Positions 34,071 to 43,744 of a stretch of DNA of 64,000 nt are shown here, one piece after another. Under the pieces are notes generated by a model. It saw nothing but the letters and a program-made list of their open reading frames with translations, was not told where the DNA came from and made no database searches. Each line of letters begins with the position of its first letter. Position 1 is the stretch's first letter. The stretch is from Odontocerum albicorne. Taxonomy: Eukaryota; Arthropoda; Insecta; Trichoptera; Odontoceridae. The position numbers and the translations under genes are program-made. The stretch spans positions 33,282,043 to 33,346,042 of the forward strand of contig OX463849.1 of the NCBI GenBank assembly GCA_949825065.1, written 5' to 3'.

Positions 34071-34309
34071 ATATCCACACTTTTCTATTCACGCACACAG
34101 CTGTTATATCTTCCACATAATGTGTAGATCTCGTCATACAAGCTTTATATTATTTTTTTCGCAACGTAAGAAATATTTCAGAATCTCTTGACCTTCATCT
34201 TTTTGAGTAAATATATTCTAATAAACATATTGCATTATATTACTCTTTCACTGTATACTACATAGCCTGGCGAGCTTATTACCTTACGACAATTTCTTCT
34301 AATCATCCA

Positions 34310-34500
34310 GACATGTGTTGCCTAGTTGGTAAGATGCCTATTTTTTTAACCGAGGGGTTGCGAGAACAGTTCTCGTTAGACCCAGATGTTCTGGCTTTCA
34401 TTTACGGCATTTTTAACACCACTCTGGTTGGTTAGAATATATTTCCACGTTGCAATAAACCCTTCAAGTTTTACTGTATACTATAAAAGTGTAATACAAT
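34310..34500 (+). mobile_element. tRNA-derived SINE, sense
   Basis: A box (TTGCCTAGTTGGTAAGATGC), damaged B box (GTTCTCGTTAGACC), body TTCTGGCTTTCATTTACGG and tail with TTTACTGTATACTATAAAAG and (AATAC/AATA)n. Confidence 0.65.
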
Positions 34501-34504
34501 AATA

Positions 34505-34615
34505 TAAAATCCAAAACCAAACTTGAAACCAATTTTAAAAAAATTAATACCGATGGAAACCAAACCCGCAACCCCTAGCCAAAAAAACATATTTTACCAA
34601 CAAGTCGACGAAGGT
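34505..34615 (-). mobile_element. tRNA-derived SINE, antisense
   Basis: AAACTTGAAACCAATTTTAA, then ATGGAAACCAAACCCGCAAC and ACCAACAAGTCGACGAAGG, the reverse of the SINE head. Tail-to-tail with the SINE at 34310-34500. Confidence 0.6.
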
Positions 34616-34873
34616 TGTTTTATACAATACAAACTTCTTATAGACGTCATAACTTCAAATCGATACCAGTTGTTTTACATTTAATGTTTTCAAATATTTC
34701 TCTTAAAAATCTATTTTTTTTTCTCTTCACATAACAATAATTATCTTCTTGTTACAGAAATCAGATTCAACATAATTAATGAATTCCGATGTAATTATTT
34801 ACAAATCAATTATAACGTGCTAGAAACCGCGATCAATAAATGCATTTTCTTCAAAATATATTCCATCCGCATC

Positions 34874-35159
34874 TTATATGGGCATTGCAGCATTCTGCGT
34901 CGACCCTGGATTAAGAGTACTGCTCTCATGAAAATGGTAATCTGCACAGTGTAATGTACCAATCACTTTAATGGCCGACTCCTTATGTCCGTACCAAATA
35001 GCAAAACTATTTATTTTACCTCTCTTCAATACTTTAATAGGAATACTTTTCATTAATACCCATTCCATGCACATATTTTTATACACATAAAATTTTATGG
35101 TGCATTCCCATATTTTTAAGTGGTGTCTATGTTTCATATGTCCAAATATAAGTGCTCTA
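34874..35159 (-). pseudogene. unrecognised coding-like fragment abutting a hAT-like element
   Basis: The minus-strand frame is open from the hAT boundary at 35167 to a stop at 34874. It reads 'ALIFGHMKHRHHLKIWECTI', 'VYKNMCMEWVLMKSIPIKVL' and 'WYGHKESAIKVIGTLHCADY', with diverse composition (Trp, Cys, Met, His) unlike the low-complexity shadow frames around it. I do not recognise the family. It has no start of its own because the hAT-like insertion cuts it at the N-terminal side. Could be a relic of a transposon or of some other captured gene. Confidence 0.35.
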
Positions 35160-35167
35160 TCAATGTG

Positions 35168-36173
35168 CAGTGCCGTATTCGTATAGACGGCGCCCCTAGA
35201 CAACATGCGCCCCTCCCCTTCCCCCAAACACGTTATTAAAAAAATTCTTACCATTTCCGTTTTGAATTATGATGTTTTCGCGCCACACAACAAACCACCA
35301 TAATTTACATCTTACTTTATTCTTAGCAAATTGATCTACAATGTCACTGAAGTACGTATTCATTATTACTCGTATGCTCAATTCTATTTAGAATGGGCTA
35401 ACGCATTTAGTCTGTTTTGTTTTAGCGTGGATCTTAAATATGCTTTTGATCGTTTCAATAATGAATTGCTCCACGGAATTGTTTGTTAATGGTGTGCGTA
35501 CATAAAATAACGTAAATATTTGGATAAACAGTTACTAATTATCTGTTAAGTTTGCTTCTCTCAGATAATAGGAGAGTTACGAGAGATATTGAACATCGTG
35601 TAGCGAAATGAAACAAAGTCAATGAGACACTAAAACATATTTTCTAACAAGATAATAGTCCACAACAGTATTTGAGTACCAACTTTGATGCATGAAAGTG
35701 AGACGTGAACGTGGAACAAGACTGAAAAGAGCCGAATAAATTGTATAGAAGTGCGTGCACTAAAATGACTGTTTAATATAATACAGAATGCAATGATTCG
35801 AGATTAGTGTGATCTTACGGTTGATGTGTTAGCAAGATGAAAAAGACCGTTCTGATATCATTTGGATATTTGGAACGAATGAATGAAGATAAACTAACAA
35901 AACAAATATGGCGCTCTCTACTTTCTGCTAACCCTGCAAGTGAGACAGCGTGATGATATGTATATATGTATTAGTTTGCTAAGCTGTAGCATAGAACAGT
36001 CGTGGTTATTAGATTTTAAATATGAACCGAAGTGAACACATTCTTCTATAAAGCATTCATCTAAATTATTTTTGTAAACAGTTTTATAACATATTATTAA
36101 ATCTTTGGGCGCCCCTTTTGGCTAACGACCCTAGGCAAATGCCTAAGTTGGCCTATTTGAAAATTCGACTCTG
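35168..36173. mobile_element. hAT-like element of ~1 kb
   Basis: Ends CAGTGCCGTATTC... and ...AAATTCGACTCTG are imperfect inverted repeats. Flanking 8-mers TCAATGTG (35160-35167) and TCAATGTA (36174-36181) match at 7 of 8. Sub-terminal GGCGCCCCTAGA and GGGCGCCCCTTTTGGCTAAC blocks near the two ends are also typical of this kind of element. No transposase frame; a LINE A fragment lies inside. Confidence 0.65.
35570..35962 (+). pseudogene. LINE A remnant nested in the hAT-like element
   Basis: GTCAATGAGACACTAAAACA, CCACAACAGTATTTGAGTAC, 'LERMNED'-like block and the 3' end (CTGCTAACCCTGCAAGTGAG). Stops throughout. Confidence 0.6.
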
Positions 36174-36307
36174 TCAATGTACGTTATTTTGAAATCGTGC
36201 ATGTAAACTTTTTATGTTTGTGTCACGCTCATTAATTGATATTATATTAATACTAAAAATTTAAGCATATTTTTGGCAATAACGGTTTTTAATGTGACAT
36301 ATGCACA

Positions 36308-36430
36308 TACCAGCGACCTCCGTGGCCTAGTTGATAGTCGACAGTCTTCGACTCCGATATTTTGGAGTCGATTCCCGGTTCTACCCAAATAATGGCTCCC
36401 CTACTGATTGAAGAGTTTATTTACGAGTAG
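36308..36430 (+). mobile_element. tRNA-derived SINE B
   Basis: GACCTCCGTGGCCTAGTTGA (A box) ... GGAGTCGATTCCCGGTT (B box) then AATGGCTCCCCTACTG. Same family as 14795-14885. Confidence 0.6.
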
Positions 36431-36470
36431 AAACAACAATTGCACACTCTGAAAGGAAACGTTAAAGTTA

Positions 36471-36745
36471 TGTTTGGGTGAGTAATGTGATGTATGGGTG
36501 AGTAATGTGATGTATGGGTGAGTAATGTAATGTATGGGTGAGTAATGTGATGTATGGGTGAGTAATGTGATGTATGGGTGAGTAATGTAATGTATGGGCG
36601 AGTAATGTGATGTATGGGTGAGTAATGTGATGTATGGGCGAGTAATGTGATATATGGGTGAGTAATGTGATGTATGGGTGAGTAATGTGATGTATGGGCG
36701 AGTAATGTGATGTATGGGTGAGTAATATGATGTATGGGTGAGTAA
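36471..36745. repeat. 20-bp VNTR in LINE A
   Basis: Thirteen full units of AGTAATGTGATGTATGGGTG plus partial ends, differing by A/G or C/T changes. Immediately followed by LINE A sequence (TTAGAGCAAGATGAATAATC). A diverged version (GAGGAATGCGATATATGGGT) occupies the same place in the copy at 50945-57080, so the VNTR is part of the LINE A family. Confidence 0.9.
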
Positions 36746-37985
36746 GGATAGATTAGAGCAAGATGAATAATCTACTATTTAGGCAGTATATTCTCAGATG
36801 AAAGAAGAGATGCAAAGAATACAGAATTATGTGTAACAAAAGGAAATAAAGTCAACGGGGCAGTGAAACATACTTTTATACAAGGTGTCTTTTAAATTGA
36901 GCGTTTTTTTAATTTTTTTTTAATTCTTGAATAAAACCCACAATTTGCTTTGATTTTAAACATCTTTTTATTGGTCATTTAAGAATAATGTATGACATTT
37001 AAACACAAAAAACCAATATCCGCCAAATATCCACCTCTTGCAGCTCCACAGATGTCCACTCTTTTGTCAAAATTTTCGACGACATTTTGGCATAATTAGG
37101 GTTGTAACTCACCAATAACGCGAACAATTTCGTCCTTCATCTCAGGAATTGATTGGGGGTCATTCGTGTAGACCTGACTTTTCACGTTACCCCAGAGAAA
37201 ATAGTCCAACGGTGTCGAATCACATGATCTTGGTGGCCAATTAACATCACCGTTTCCGGAGATTACAATACATAAAATAATTCAACAATTTGAACGCGTT
37301 ATAACATAGTACTCGTATTGTATACGACTCAATTTTTATAAATGTCGTACATTACACTTCTCAAAAGTCACAAGACCCAGGCAAGTTCGCGACGTCATCT
37401 GTGTTTTATCCAAGAATTAAAAAACCGCTCAATTTTAAAGACCCTTTACTTGAATTAAATAATATCAAAATCTATTATGATAGTCCGCAACAGTATTTTA
37501 GTACCAATTATGATTTATGGAAGTGAAATTTGAACGTGGATAAGACTGAAAAATCTGAATAGAATGCGTGCACTTAGAATAATACACAGGTCGAACATGT
37601 ATGGCAGAATATGGAATGAAAAGATTAGAGAGGAATGTGAACTTAAGGCTGATGTGTTGAATAAGATAAATAAGAAGATCACTCTGAAATGGTTTAGGCG
37701 TGTGGAGCAAATAAATTAAGAAAGACTAACAAAACAAATATTCAGTGTGTATGTGAGTAGACGGCGTGGTAGAGAAAGACCAAGGATAGTATGGTTGGAT
37801 CAAGTGATTGATATTCTGAAATAAGGAAACGTAGCAAGTCAGAGAATTCGAAGAAGTTATATGAGAAGGTATGTGAGTGTAGAAAAGGCTAAGTATGTGT
37901 GCCGAGATAGAAAAGTCTGGCTTCTTGTCATCTCTACCTAGCCCAGTAGGAAAACGGAGTGATGGATTATATGTGTGCATCATCC
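36746..37985 (+). pseudogene. LINE A copy interrupted by a mariner-related MITE
   Basis: 36746-36880 ('LEQDE...FRQYILR' and AAAGTCAACGGGGCAG) and 37449-37985 (ATATCAAAATCTATTATGAT, 'MRALRIIH', 'KWFRRVEQ', 'RIVWLDQVIDI', 3' end to GATGGATTATATG) form one LINE A copy split at TA by the element at 36881-37446. Confidence 0.75.
36881..37446 (-). mobile_element. mariner-related MITE-like element, copy 2
   Basis: TA at 36879-36880 and 37447-37448. Antisense relative to 20252-20803, with which it shares the same internal deletion and nearly the whole sequence. The antisense transposase C-terminus covers about 37020-37240 and has stops. The left end (CAAGGTGTCTTTTAAATTGA) is slightly changed from the right. 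Confidence 0.8.
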
Positions 37986-38452
37986 GAGAATTGAATCAAC
38001 ATTGAAGGGGGAAAAATGTTAATACGTTTGTAATATAATATAATTTTTATTTTTTATCGAATTGGTTTTTAAAAGTCAACAAAATCACTGCAATCCCTTA
38101 GTCGCTGTCCTAGGGGTTTACGAGAGTAAATCCGATCTACCCTTCCGTTATAAGCACAAGCTCCCGAAGCATTATCTATTGCCTGACTAGTCCACCTACA
38201 TACAGTATTAGCTGGGATGACCAAGGTCTGAGTGAATGTGATGGAATGCAAGTAACCTGAACGAGTGGACTTGTTCTTGCTAAATAGTTGTAAGAATTGT
38301 TATCTAGTTATAAGTATTGTTATCTAGTTATAAGTAGTTATTAATTATTTCTAAGAAATCGTTATTAATTATTATTAAATTAGTTTCTAAAAATCGTTAT
38401 TAAATTAGTTTCTAAAAAAAGTAGGTGTTAATTATTTCTAAGAAATCATATA

Positions 38453-39406
38453 CGAGGCATATCCAGAAAGTAAGTGTACTGAATTTTTGTAGGTTACAAT
38501 TTTTTATATTTATACAAAAAAGTTACCTGGTTACCGTAGTACATATGTAAGCTATTTTTCGACATAGTCGCCATTCCTCTCAATGCAGGTGGTGAAGCGG
38601 GGTATCAACTTTTTGATGCCTTCCTCGAAGTAGTTTCCCGCCAACCCCTCCGTCCACTTCTCCACCTCCTCATTTACCTCCTTGTCGGTTGAAAACCTTT
38701 TTCCACCCATGTGCAGCTTCAGGGAGGTAAAGAGATAGTAATCTGAAGGTGCTAGGTCAGGGGAATGCGCGGGATGGTTCAGGACATCCCATTTAAACGA
38801 GGCGAGCAGTTCCTTCGTGGCGTTGGGCGTGTGTGGTCTTGCATTGTCGTGCAGCAGGCAGACTCCCTTTGTCAGCATGCCTCTCCTCTGGTTCAGAATC
38901 GCCCTCCGCAATTTTTTTAGGGTCTCACAGTATCTTGCAGAGTTGATGGTCTCCCCTTGAGGCATATATTCAATTAAAATTATGCCTTGACAGTCCCAAA
39001 ACACGGATGCCATGATTTTGTTGGCTGAAATTGTGGTTTTGAACTTTTTGGCGGAGGGTGAAGAGGTGTGACGCCACTGTTGAGACTGCCTTTTGCTTTC
39101 AGGCGTGTAGTGTACAACCCAAGTTTCATCTCCAGTAACGATGGAGCGGAGAAATTCATCTCCATGGAGTTTGCAGCGCCTCAAAAACTCTTGCCCTGCA
39201 TTATTTATTTCGCACTTGGCGGGAGATTGGATTGACATTTTTCACGAAACATGTTGTCGCGTCGACACTTCTCAACGTACTGACCTCGAACCGGTCTCGT
39301 TGTGGAGAGGAAGGGTCAGGCTACACGGAAGTGTAGCCAACATGTCGAAAATAAAATCCATCCAGTCGTGAGAGCCTCAGTACACTTACTTTCTGGATAC
39401 GCCTAG
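38453..39406 (-). mobile_element. mariner (DD34D) copy A, internally deleted
   Basis: Inverted ends CGAGGCATATCCAGAAAGTA and complement of CTAGGCGTATCCAGAAAGTA, with TA on both sides (38451-38452, 39407-39408). It is 954 bp against ~1.3 kb for a full mariner: the region coding for the N-terminal DNA-binding domain is missing between the first codons and the 'NNAGQEFL' segment, while the catalytic part is open. Sister copy at 57134-58091. Confidence 0.9.
38552..39238 (-). CDS. truncated mariner transposase (catalytic domain intact)
   Basis: 228 codons from ATG at 39238-39236 to the stop at 38552, against ~345 for a full mariner transposase. The DDE/D catalytic domain, which cuts and rejoins DNA at TA sites in this family, is recognisable: 'TGDETW' (first Asp, residue 37), 'HDNARPH' (second Asp, 131) and 'SPDLAPSDYYLF' (third Asp, 166), with 34 residues between the last two, the mariner signature. 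The N-terminal helix-turn-helix region that binds the inverted repeats is deleted after about residue 11, so the product should not bind the ends specifically. The same first codons (SIQSPAKCEI) begin the sister copy, so the start is natural. No stops; a recent deletion derivative. Any expression as a dominant-negative product is speculative. Confidence 0.85.
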   Translation of the reverse strand: MSIQSPAKCEINNAGQEFLRRCKLHGDEFLRSIVTGDETWVVHYTPESKRQSQQWRHTSSPSAKKFKTTISANKIMASVFWDCQGIILIEYMPQGETINSARYCETLKKLRRAILNQRRGMLTKGVCLLHDNARPHTPNATKELLASFKWDVLNHPAHSPDLAPSDYYLFTSLKLHMGGKRFSTDKEVNEEVEKWTEGLAGNYFEEGIKKLIPRFTTCIERNGDYVEK

Positions 39407-39589
39407 TATTAAGATTATAAAAAATAAAAATAAAATGACACGTAGGAAAATAAGATTAAGTAAGTTCATAAGTAATAATATATAAATAAGATTAGTTAAG
39501 TTATTAATTTGTATATAGGTATAGCCTTGACAAATATTTGTACAATATATTACTTTGTTTCATAAAAAAAAAAGGTTTTTATAAGCCGT

Positions 39590-40685
39590 ATATCATCACG
39601 AGTGGTACGAGTACGGTTGCCTACACATTTCGAATTCTTCTATCTTAGTTAGCATTCTACTGTCCATGGTTCATGGTTATATATAGACAACACACCATAA
39701 AGTAAAATATACCATAATACCTATATAGCACTTAATCAAGTGTTGTCCATAGTTTAACATCCAAGTATCATTGCTGAAAACTGATCTCATTTTGAAATCT
39801 GCCCTCGCCATTTCAGTTCGGCATCTGACTTCTCTACAAGTAAGTATCTTGATATTTTTTGGACTTACTCAACTATCAAGAATGGTGACGATCAAAATAA
39901 GATTTCGAAAGAAGTATCAAGCACGAATGTTCATCTTTGCTTCTGCATTAGATTAACTTCTCGAACTAAATAGTAAAGCCTTATTGACTATTAACGATGT
40001 AAATATCTGTATAGTCACTCGACTACCAGGAACCGCCAGTTCCAAGATGAAGGCGTGACGCTGTAATGGGAACTATTACACATGTCATCTCAGACGCTGA
40101 ACACTTTCCCAGAGCTGTCATCAGTCACTTCTGTCACTAGTTGCAACGGTTGAGGCTCCACTCTACACGTGACTGTTTTGTGGAATCGAAATATTATTAG
40201 CGCTACGCGATACACTAATTGTTTTGATATATTTTTACTTGCGCACCTTGATTTATTATATAACGGGTATTGTCGCTGTCGACAGTGTCTCAAGTGGTTG
40301 ATTGATCTTGTTATAATTTGTTATATTGTTATATTTTATATAAATTGTTATGTATAATTGTTTTTGTTGTAATTGTGTAATTTTTTTACATATATTCTGT
40401 CTGTAATGTGTTGAGCACTCACTACTGCCTCTTTTTTTATTTTTTTATTTTGTTATAAGGTACATTGTACCGTTTACATATACAAATAAATAAGTACATA
40501 TTTTCTATATAATTTTTCCATAAAACTTTTCTTTTATATTTTAAAATCAATTTCTAATATAACCTCTGTTCTCCTTCTTTCAATTTAATACCTTCGCTTT
40601 CCCCTCAAATCACATTAATCTAAGCTTTTCTAATACCTAACTACAAATCAGATTTATCTTCCCTTTTCTAATACCTAACTATACT
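39590..40685. other. AT-rich DNA, possible LINE 3' UTR scrap
   Basis: No gene supported. 40370-40490 ends in TACAAATAAATAAGTACA and could be a retroposon 3' tail. Between 39820 and 39850 there are splice-like signals (TTTCAG..CAAGTAAGT) around a 23-bp stretch, too little to call an exon. Confidence 0.35.
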
Positions 40686-40689
40686 GTAT

Positions 40690-40900
40690 GTGTACATATT
40701 GACCTAGTTGATAAGACGCTAGTCTCCCAGCTCGGACGTTGTGGATTCGATTCCCGACGGAACCCCGATTTTTTTTTAAAAGGACTCTTGTATAGTTTTC
40801 CGGATTGCTCTCTGGTTAGTTAAAAGATATTGCAACATGACAATAAACCCGGTAGGTTGTACTGTATAAAACGAAAGTGTAATACAACATATTACAATTC
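40690..40900 (+). mobile_element. tRNA-derived SINE, near complete
   Basis: A box GACCTAGTTGATAAGACGC, B box GTGGATTCGATTCCCGACG, T-run, body and tail AATAAACCCGGTAGGTTGTA ... GTGTAATACAAC. Confidence 0.75.
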
Positions 40901-40904
40901 ATGC

Positions 40905-41520
40905 CAGTACGCTGTTTCCTTGTTGGGGTAGACAGAATGATCTGAGCGCCAGATTTTTCTATAATCACACACATATTTCGCCTTTTGCACATTCGTACAC
41001 ATTCTCATACAACTCCTTGATTTCTTTGATTTCATACAAAATTTAATTTACTTGATCCATCTATACTTTCCGTGGTCTTCTTTTACCCCGCCTTCCACTC
41101 ACATTTGCACTGTATTTTTGTTTTCTTAGTCTTCCTTCATTCATCTGTTCTACATGCCCAACATGTCTCACAGTGCTATTTTTGATCTTGCTTAATACAA
41201 CAACTTTAAGTTTACATTCATTCCTAATCATGTAATTTCGTATATCATACCCATGTATTCTTCTCAGTGCACACAATTCTACAGCATTTATTTTACTCCT
41301 TTTTGTCTTTTTCCACGACCAAATTTTATTTCAATACATTAAAGTTCGTAATAGAATACTATTCTGATCTAACATTTTACCAGATATTGATAGTGACAAG
41401 TTCGAGTATATATGTTTTAATGCCCCATTGACTTGATTATTGCTACACGCTATTAAATATTTCTTTTATCTCTTCCATCTAAGTAAATACTACATAAATA
41501 ACAAAATTCCGATAGATAGA
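40905..41520 (-). pseudogene. LINE A 3' remnant, antisense
   Basis: The minus-strand segment 41276-41061 reads 'MCALRRIHGYDIRNYMIRNE', 'STVRHVGHVEQMNEGRLRKQ', 'YSANVSGRRGKRRPRKV'; antisense 3' end at 40910-40945 and more degraded upstream RT sequence (CCCCATTGACTTGATTATTG) to 41520. Confidence 0.7.
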
Positions 41521-42356
41521 TTATATTATTTTTTGTATTACTTCTAATCTATTAATAATAGTCGGTTCGATTCTCGAGTTATCGCGTATTTGGACAATTT
41601 TGCTCTCTAATCGGCGCTTTATAAACTATCCTATAATCATTATTACTAGTAGAAAATATATTAATATTATTAAATCGCTTTAACACAAACTTATTTAATT
41701 TTTTCATCCTACTTACGTACTTACTTAATTTTATTTATTCAATCACCGCTATAAAAAATAAATGATACCTCTTTTTGTGAAGAAGTTAAAGCTTCCCATT
41801 ACCTTTTTTGTTGTGAGCAATGTAGTGAATAAGGTCATTATCAATTACCACCAAAATGTTGACTTGTGCCTTTTTTGTCAGTTTTTTTTTTCACCTTAAT
41901 CGACTATTTAGACCAACATACCGCCTAGAACTTCTAACTTCTTCATTAGGTGGTCGAGACGCCATCCTCAACACGCGACATCGCCTGACAATTGAAGATT
42001 ACACACGTGGCTGATCGTAAACGTCATTCTATTATTTGACAGCTGAGAAAAAAATAAACACAATCGTTAAGTTTCACAACTTCAATAACTTTATAATCAC
42101 GTGTTAACTTAACAAATTCACTGTCAATCTAAAAGTAGTGTTTATTAACAAGGAAATATTTACTTATTTTATTTAACACTTTCATGCAAATACATTTGAC
42201 AGATTTATTGCTTTAAAGCAATTTCTCTCAATTAACCAGATTTTATTTCATAATTGGTATCCATGACCATGTCTTTAACATATTGTATGAAAAAAATATT
42301 TGACAAAACTTACAAAAATGTAAAACATAGAAATAAACATGGGAATCGTATAGGGG
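41521..42356. other. AT-rich DNA with an R5 copy
   Basis: R5 repeat copy 2 at 41571-41635 (TTGCTCTCTAATCGGCGCTT). Nothing else recognised. Confidence 0.4.
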
Positions 42357-42480
42357 TTAAAGAAGATATTTTTTTTGACATATATGTTTATTCTTAAATA
42401 TCGATAAGAATGTGCCACATCTGATAGTTAACATAGGTAGAGCGTTCCAAAGTCGAGCCGAGAGAACCGCAAAAGATGGC
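42357..42480 (-). pseudogene. LINE ORF2 C-terminus scrap
   Basis: Reads 'FAVLSARLWNALPMLTIRCG' then 'FLSIFKNKHI' before the stop at 42357. 'RLWNALP-x-x-IR-x8-FK' is the LINE C-terminal motif also seen at 557-664 and 21391-21472. Confidence 0.55.
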
Positions 42481-42482
42481 GT

Positions 42483-42715
42483 GTAGAATGTATTGTATTG
42501 TATTACACTTTCGCTGTATACAGTACAACCTGGCGGGCTTAATGCCATATGGCAAACGTTTCCAAACGAATCAGCTAGATAAAATACATTCTGCATACAT
42601 GAAAACCAGGCTAGAATCTTTTTTGATATATCTGAGTTCTAACGGGAATCGAACCCGCAACGCTTAGGCTAGAAGTCTGGCGTCTTACCAACTAGGCTAA
42701 GGAGATCGTCCATAC
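42483..42715 (-). mobile_element. tRNA-derived SINE, complete, antisense
   Basis: Antisense tail (TATTGTATTACACTTTCGCT, then CAACCTGGCGGGCTTAATGC), body GAAAACCAGGCTAGAATC, antisense B box CGGGAATCGAACCCGCAACG and antisense A box CTTACCAACTAGGCTAAGGA. The head is well preserved. Confidence 0.8.
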
Positions 42716-42719
42716 AACG

Positions 42720-43504
42720 AAAGTGTAGTACAACACAAAACATTAGGTGGGTTATTGTTTCATAACAATTTCTTCCAACCAACTAGTTTATCAATGATAA
42801 TTTTTTTTTAAATGTTGGTTTAAATTCAAGCCAAAAAAAATATAACCAATCTCTAAACAATAATGGTAGAGGAAAGAATTCGTTCAAGGAAGGGAAACGA
42901 AGAAAACATATAAGTAAATGGTATTCTGAGTAATATAATATTTTTTCAATTCTCTCTTAAACGTAAATAAGTATAGAGCACATCTGATAATTCTAGAGAG
43001 CTCGTTCCACAGTTACTTCCCCGGTTTTAATATATCTTTAACGAATTAAATTAAAAGAAAGCACTCTTAAGGTTCATTGATTTGTATTGTACCCCTCGAC
43101 ATTCGAATTCATGATGCGGACATGTTAAAAACCATGGCCGAGAGACAATATTGTCTTCGGCCTCAGTAATTGGGTCATCGAGATTAGAACAGTAGTGGGC
43201 AAGTAACTTGCAGTCCTCCATTGTACATATTGTTAATAACACAGCACGTGGTCGGGTACAATACTTGTACACGTCTAGCGCGTGCGAGTATTGTTACAAG
43301 ATTAATCATTCCTTCTTCTTCTTCTTCTCACTGCCATGTCAGATCCCCCCAACGTTGAATATCACCTGAGAGTAGACATCTTTGTCCCCAGCAGCCCGAA
43401 AATGTTCTCCAACACTCCTTATGCCAGTCCAATCACGTATAGTATATTGCGGAGCCAGGAGATTTGCCTCCTGCGATCATCCCTTATCAGATTAGAATTA
43501 CTCT
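42720..43504. other. intergenic; repeat scrap and CTT microsatellite
   Basis: 43110-43190 resembles 2150-2230. A (CTT)n run lies at 43307-43330. No gene. Confidence 0.4.
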
Positions 43505-43590
43505 TTTTCTTGGGTGTCATCAGGAATCGAGCCCAAAACCTCCGGATTGAAAACAAGCATCCTACTAATTAGACCACAGAGGAGACATAC
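43505..43590 (-). mobile_element. SINE head, antisense
   Basis: CAGGAATCGAGCCCAAAACC (antisense B box) and CTACTAATTAGACCACAGAG (antisense A box). Confidence 0.55.
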
Positions 43591-43744
43591 TTCGTTCGCC
43601 TCCACATCCATGCATCTTCTTAACATACATAGCTCCTTCTCATTAAACACTATTACTCTTTACCTTTCCTTCTTTTAAAATTTAATTTCTAGGGCATCCA
43701 CTACCAAAACTCCCCCTTCTGATGTATTACAAATTTGTTTAGTC

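Larger units (their letters stand above)
38080..39575 (+). repeat. R6 repeat, copy occupied by mariner copy A
   Basis: 38190-38452 and 39407-39575 align with 30275-30592; the mariner sits between. Small local duplications (GTTATCTAGTTATAAGTA, TTAAATTAGTTTCTAAAAA) lie at 38290-38420. A minus-strand frame of 60 codons upstream (38251-38069, 'GACAYNGRVDRIYSRKPLGQ') is not identified. It ends in an A-run at about 39565-39575. Confidence 0.7.

Noticed and set aside
39820..39850. Possible 23-bp microexon between TTTCAG and GTAAGT
   Set aside because: No neighbouring exons, no conserved peptide; splice-like strings this short are expected by chance.
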